Assembly: GCA_963805525.1 (NCBI GenBank)
Contig: CAWDUT010000007.1
Coordinates: forward strand, 930,001-994,000
DNA length: 64,000 bases
From: DASQFQ01 sp963805525
Lineage (GTDB): Bacteria; Actinomycetota; Thermoleophilia; Solirubrobacterales; Solirubrobacteraceae
Direction: 5' to 3'
The notes under the pieces are model-generated. The model was not told the DNA's origin and did no database searches. It worked only from the letters and a program-made list of their open reading frames with translations. Numbering within the stretch: position 1 is the stretch's first letter; every line of letters starts with the position of its first letter. Shown here piece after piece: positions 62,557 through 64,000 of this stretch. A program made the translations under genes and the position numbers.

Positions 62557-64000
62557 CGTCTTCTCCCTCCAGGCGGAGGCCGAGCTCGAGGGTGTGGTGC
62601 TCCCCGTCGCTGGTCTCGCGCGTCTCGTCGACCATGTTCTCGATCAGGAAGAGGCCCCAGCCGCGCGGGCGCTGCAGGCCTTCGAGCTTCAGCTCGATGT
62701 CCGGCTGCTCGTGCTCGAGCTCCGGCGGAGCCCCGCCGAGGTCGGTGATCTGCACGCGCACGAGGCCGTCGCCGGTGAGCACGCGGATGCTGACGGGGCG
62801 GTCCTCGCGGTAGCGCGAGCCGTGCTCCATGGCGTTCATCGTCGCCTCGCCGACGGCAGTCTTGAGGCGCTCGAGCCGGCCCTCGGCCAGGCCGAGGCCG
62901 TCGACCGCGGCGACCACGCGCTCGATCGCGAGCCGCTCGTTGCCCTCGGCGCTGGGGACCTCGAACTCGGTGATCAGCTCGGCGGCCGGCACCGCGCCGT
63001 TGGCCATGTGGGCCGCGCCAGGCGAGCGCTGGAGCGTGACCATGGTGATGTCGTCCTCCTGCTCGGCGTCGGGGCCGGTGTGGGCGTGGAGGTCGGAGAG
63101 CACGCGGTCGATCAGCTCGCCGCCGCCCGGGTAGTCGGCCACGCACTGCTTGAGCCGCGGGAAGCCGAACATCTCGCGGTCGGGGCTGTGCGCCTCGACG
63201 ATGCCGTCGGAGTGCAGCAGCAGCGAGTCGCCGGGCTGCAGCACGGTCTCCTTCTCCTCATAGGGCATGCCGGGCATGAGGCCGAGCGGCATGCCGCGGG
63301 CGCGCAGCTCCTCGGAGCCCTCGGCGGTCTTGACGTACGGGAGGTCGTGGCCGGCGTTGGCGAAGCGGAAGTGGCCGGTCTCGGGGTCGAGCACGCCGTA
63401 CAGGCAGGTCACGAACATCTTCTCCGGCATGTCCGGGCAGAGGTGCTCGTTGACGCGCTCGAGCGTCTCCCCCGGGTTGACGAGCCGCTGGGCGGAGGCG
63501 CGCAGGACGCTCCGGGTCGCGGCCATCACGAGCGCGGCGGGGACGCCCTTGTCGGTGACGTCGCCGACCACGAAGCCGACCTTGCCCTCGGGCAGCGGGA
63601 TGACGTCGTAGAAGTCGCCGCCGACCTCGCGCGCCGGGCGGTAGTAGGCGGCGACCTGCCAGCCGCTCAGCTCGGGGAGCTGCTTGGGGAGGAAGTTCTG
63701 CTGGATCAGCTTGGCGACCTCGAGCTCCTGCTCGAAGCGCTGGCGCGTGGCCGCCTCGGCCTGCTGCTGGCGCACGAGCTGGCCGACCCGCAGCGCCGGC
63801 GCGGCCTGCGCGGCGAGGTTGTCGAGCAGCTTGCGGTCGTCGGAGGAGTACTCCTGCTCGGAGAGCCGCGGGCCGAGGTTGAGGACGCCGATCAGCTCGC
63901 CCTGGCTGACGAGCGGGACGGCGAGCTTGACGCCGGCGGCCTTCAGCTCGGCGAGCGCGGGCGAGTCGAGCTCGAGCGCCTCGACGTCGACGGCCCCGGT
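62543..64000 (-). CDS. GAF-SpoIIE phosphatase fused to RsbW-like ATPase (partial, runs off right edge)
   Basis: At least 486 residues; 5' end outside the window. N-terminal visible part is a GAF domain (LAVPLVSQGELIGVLNLGPRL), a linker helix, then PP2C/SpoIIE phosphatase with GGDFYDVIPLPEGKVGFVVGDVTDKGVPAALVM, FRFANAGHDLPYV, LLLHSDGIVEA and DDITMVTLQR, and finally an RsbW-type HATPase domain (KTAVGEATMNAMEHG N-box; VQITDLGG; PRGWGLFLIENMVDE). The phosphatase should dephosphorylate the STAS antagonists encoded just downstream. Confidence 0.92.
   Translation of the reverse strand, partial: TGAVDVEALELDSPALAELKAAGVKLAVPLVSQGELIGVLNLGPRLSEQEYSSDDRKLLDNLAAQAAPALRVGQLVRQQQAEAATRQRFEQELEVAKLIQQNFLPKQLPELSGWQVAAYYRPAREVGGDFYDVIPLPEGKVGFVVGDVTDKGVPAALVMAATRSVLRASAQRLVNPGETLERVNEHLCPDMPEKMFVTCLYGVLDPETGHFRFANAGHDLPYVKTAEGSEELRARGMPLGLMPGMPYEEKETVLQPGDSLLLHSDGIVEAHSPDREMFGFPRLKQCVADYPGGGELIDRVLSDLHAHTGPDAEQEDDITMVTLQRSPGAAHMANGAVPAAELITEFEVPSAEGNERLAIERVVAAVDGLGLAEGRLERLKTAVGEATMNAMEHGSRYREDRPVSIRVLTGDGLVRVQITDLGGAPPELEHEQPDIELKLEGLQRPRGWGLFLIENMVDETRETSDGEHHTLELGLRLEGEDDGDE

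Overview
The window is very GC-rich, densely packed bacterial DNA. Gene content (rpmI-rplT, infC, thrS, pheST, csrA, a Rpf-like secreted muralytic domain, FHA and SpoIIE/STAS signalling), frequent GTG/TTG starts, leaderless-looking promoters and 4-bp ATGA/GTGA gene overlaps suggest a deep-branching actinobacterium of the Thermoleophilia/Solirubrobacterales type. That assignment is inferred from style and content, with no database search. All genes were read from the sequence alone.

Layout. 1-5.9 kb (minus strand): rpmI-rplT, a terminator, then an rRNA methyltransferase-pheS-pheT-argC-argJ operon. 6.0-9.5 kb (plus): a lipoprotein plus FTR1-type iron permease pair behind a DtxR/IdeR-like operator; this pair separates infC from rpmI-rplT. 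9.5-13.3 kb (minus): thrS, a secreted RTX-repeat protein and infC. 13.3-17.9 kb: a DUF1445 hydro-lyase facing an MFS transporter-cyclase-acetamidase-peptidase S51 operon with a CRP-like site upstream, probably catabolism of an amide or amino-acid derivative. 18-22.5 kb: a Rpf-like protein, then a nitric-oxide module (qNOR, two small membrane proteins, a divergent SufR-like Fe-S regulator and a clean palindrome between them). 22.5-28 kb: class V aminotransferase, SDR, aldo/keto reductase, gnd, YihY family.

28-42 kb is an accessory and partly decayed region. It has an APC permease pseudogene with two lesions, a GGDEF-EAL protein, a truncated and frameshifted hybrid kinase, and two copies of a tRNA-Met-like 3' fragment (32 of 37 bases identical, same orientation) about 7.85 kb apart. 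Between the copies lie universal stress proteins, a NarL-type two-component set, a Gre-factor-like protein, a TerC protein, small helical proteins and remnants of a LuxR regulator and a TRIC/UPF0126-like protein. This looks like an island or serial-integration scar with stress-response cargo. After it come csrA, tRNA-Val, an aldo/keto reductase, tRNA-Cys and a second TerC gene preceded by a convincing yybP-ykoY (Mn2+) riboswitch.

44-64 kb: alpha/beta hydrolase, FHA protein, epimerase, an FtsH paralogue with an unusual pore loop, a circularly permuted ATP-grasp protein, a LolA-like/ABC exporter/two-component locus, PAP2 phosphatase, acyl-CoA synthetase, epimerase, haloacid dehalogenase, FAD oxidoreductase, and a partner-switching operon (SpoIIE phosphatase fused to an RsbW-like ATPase, plus two STAS antagonists) that runs off the right edge.
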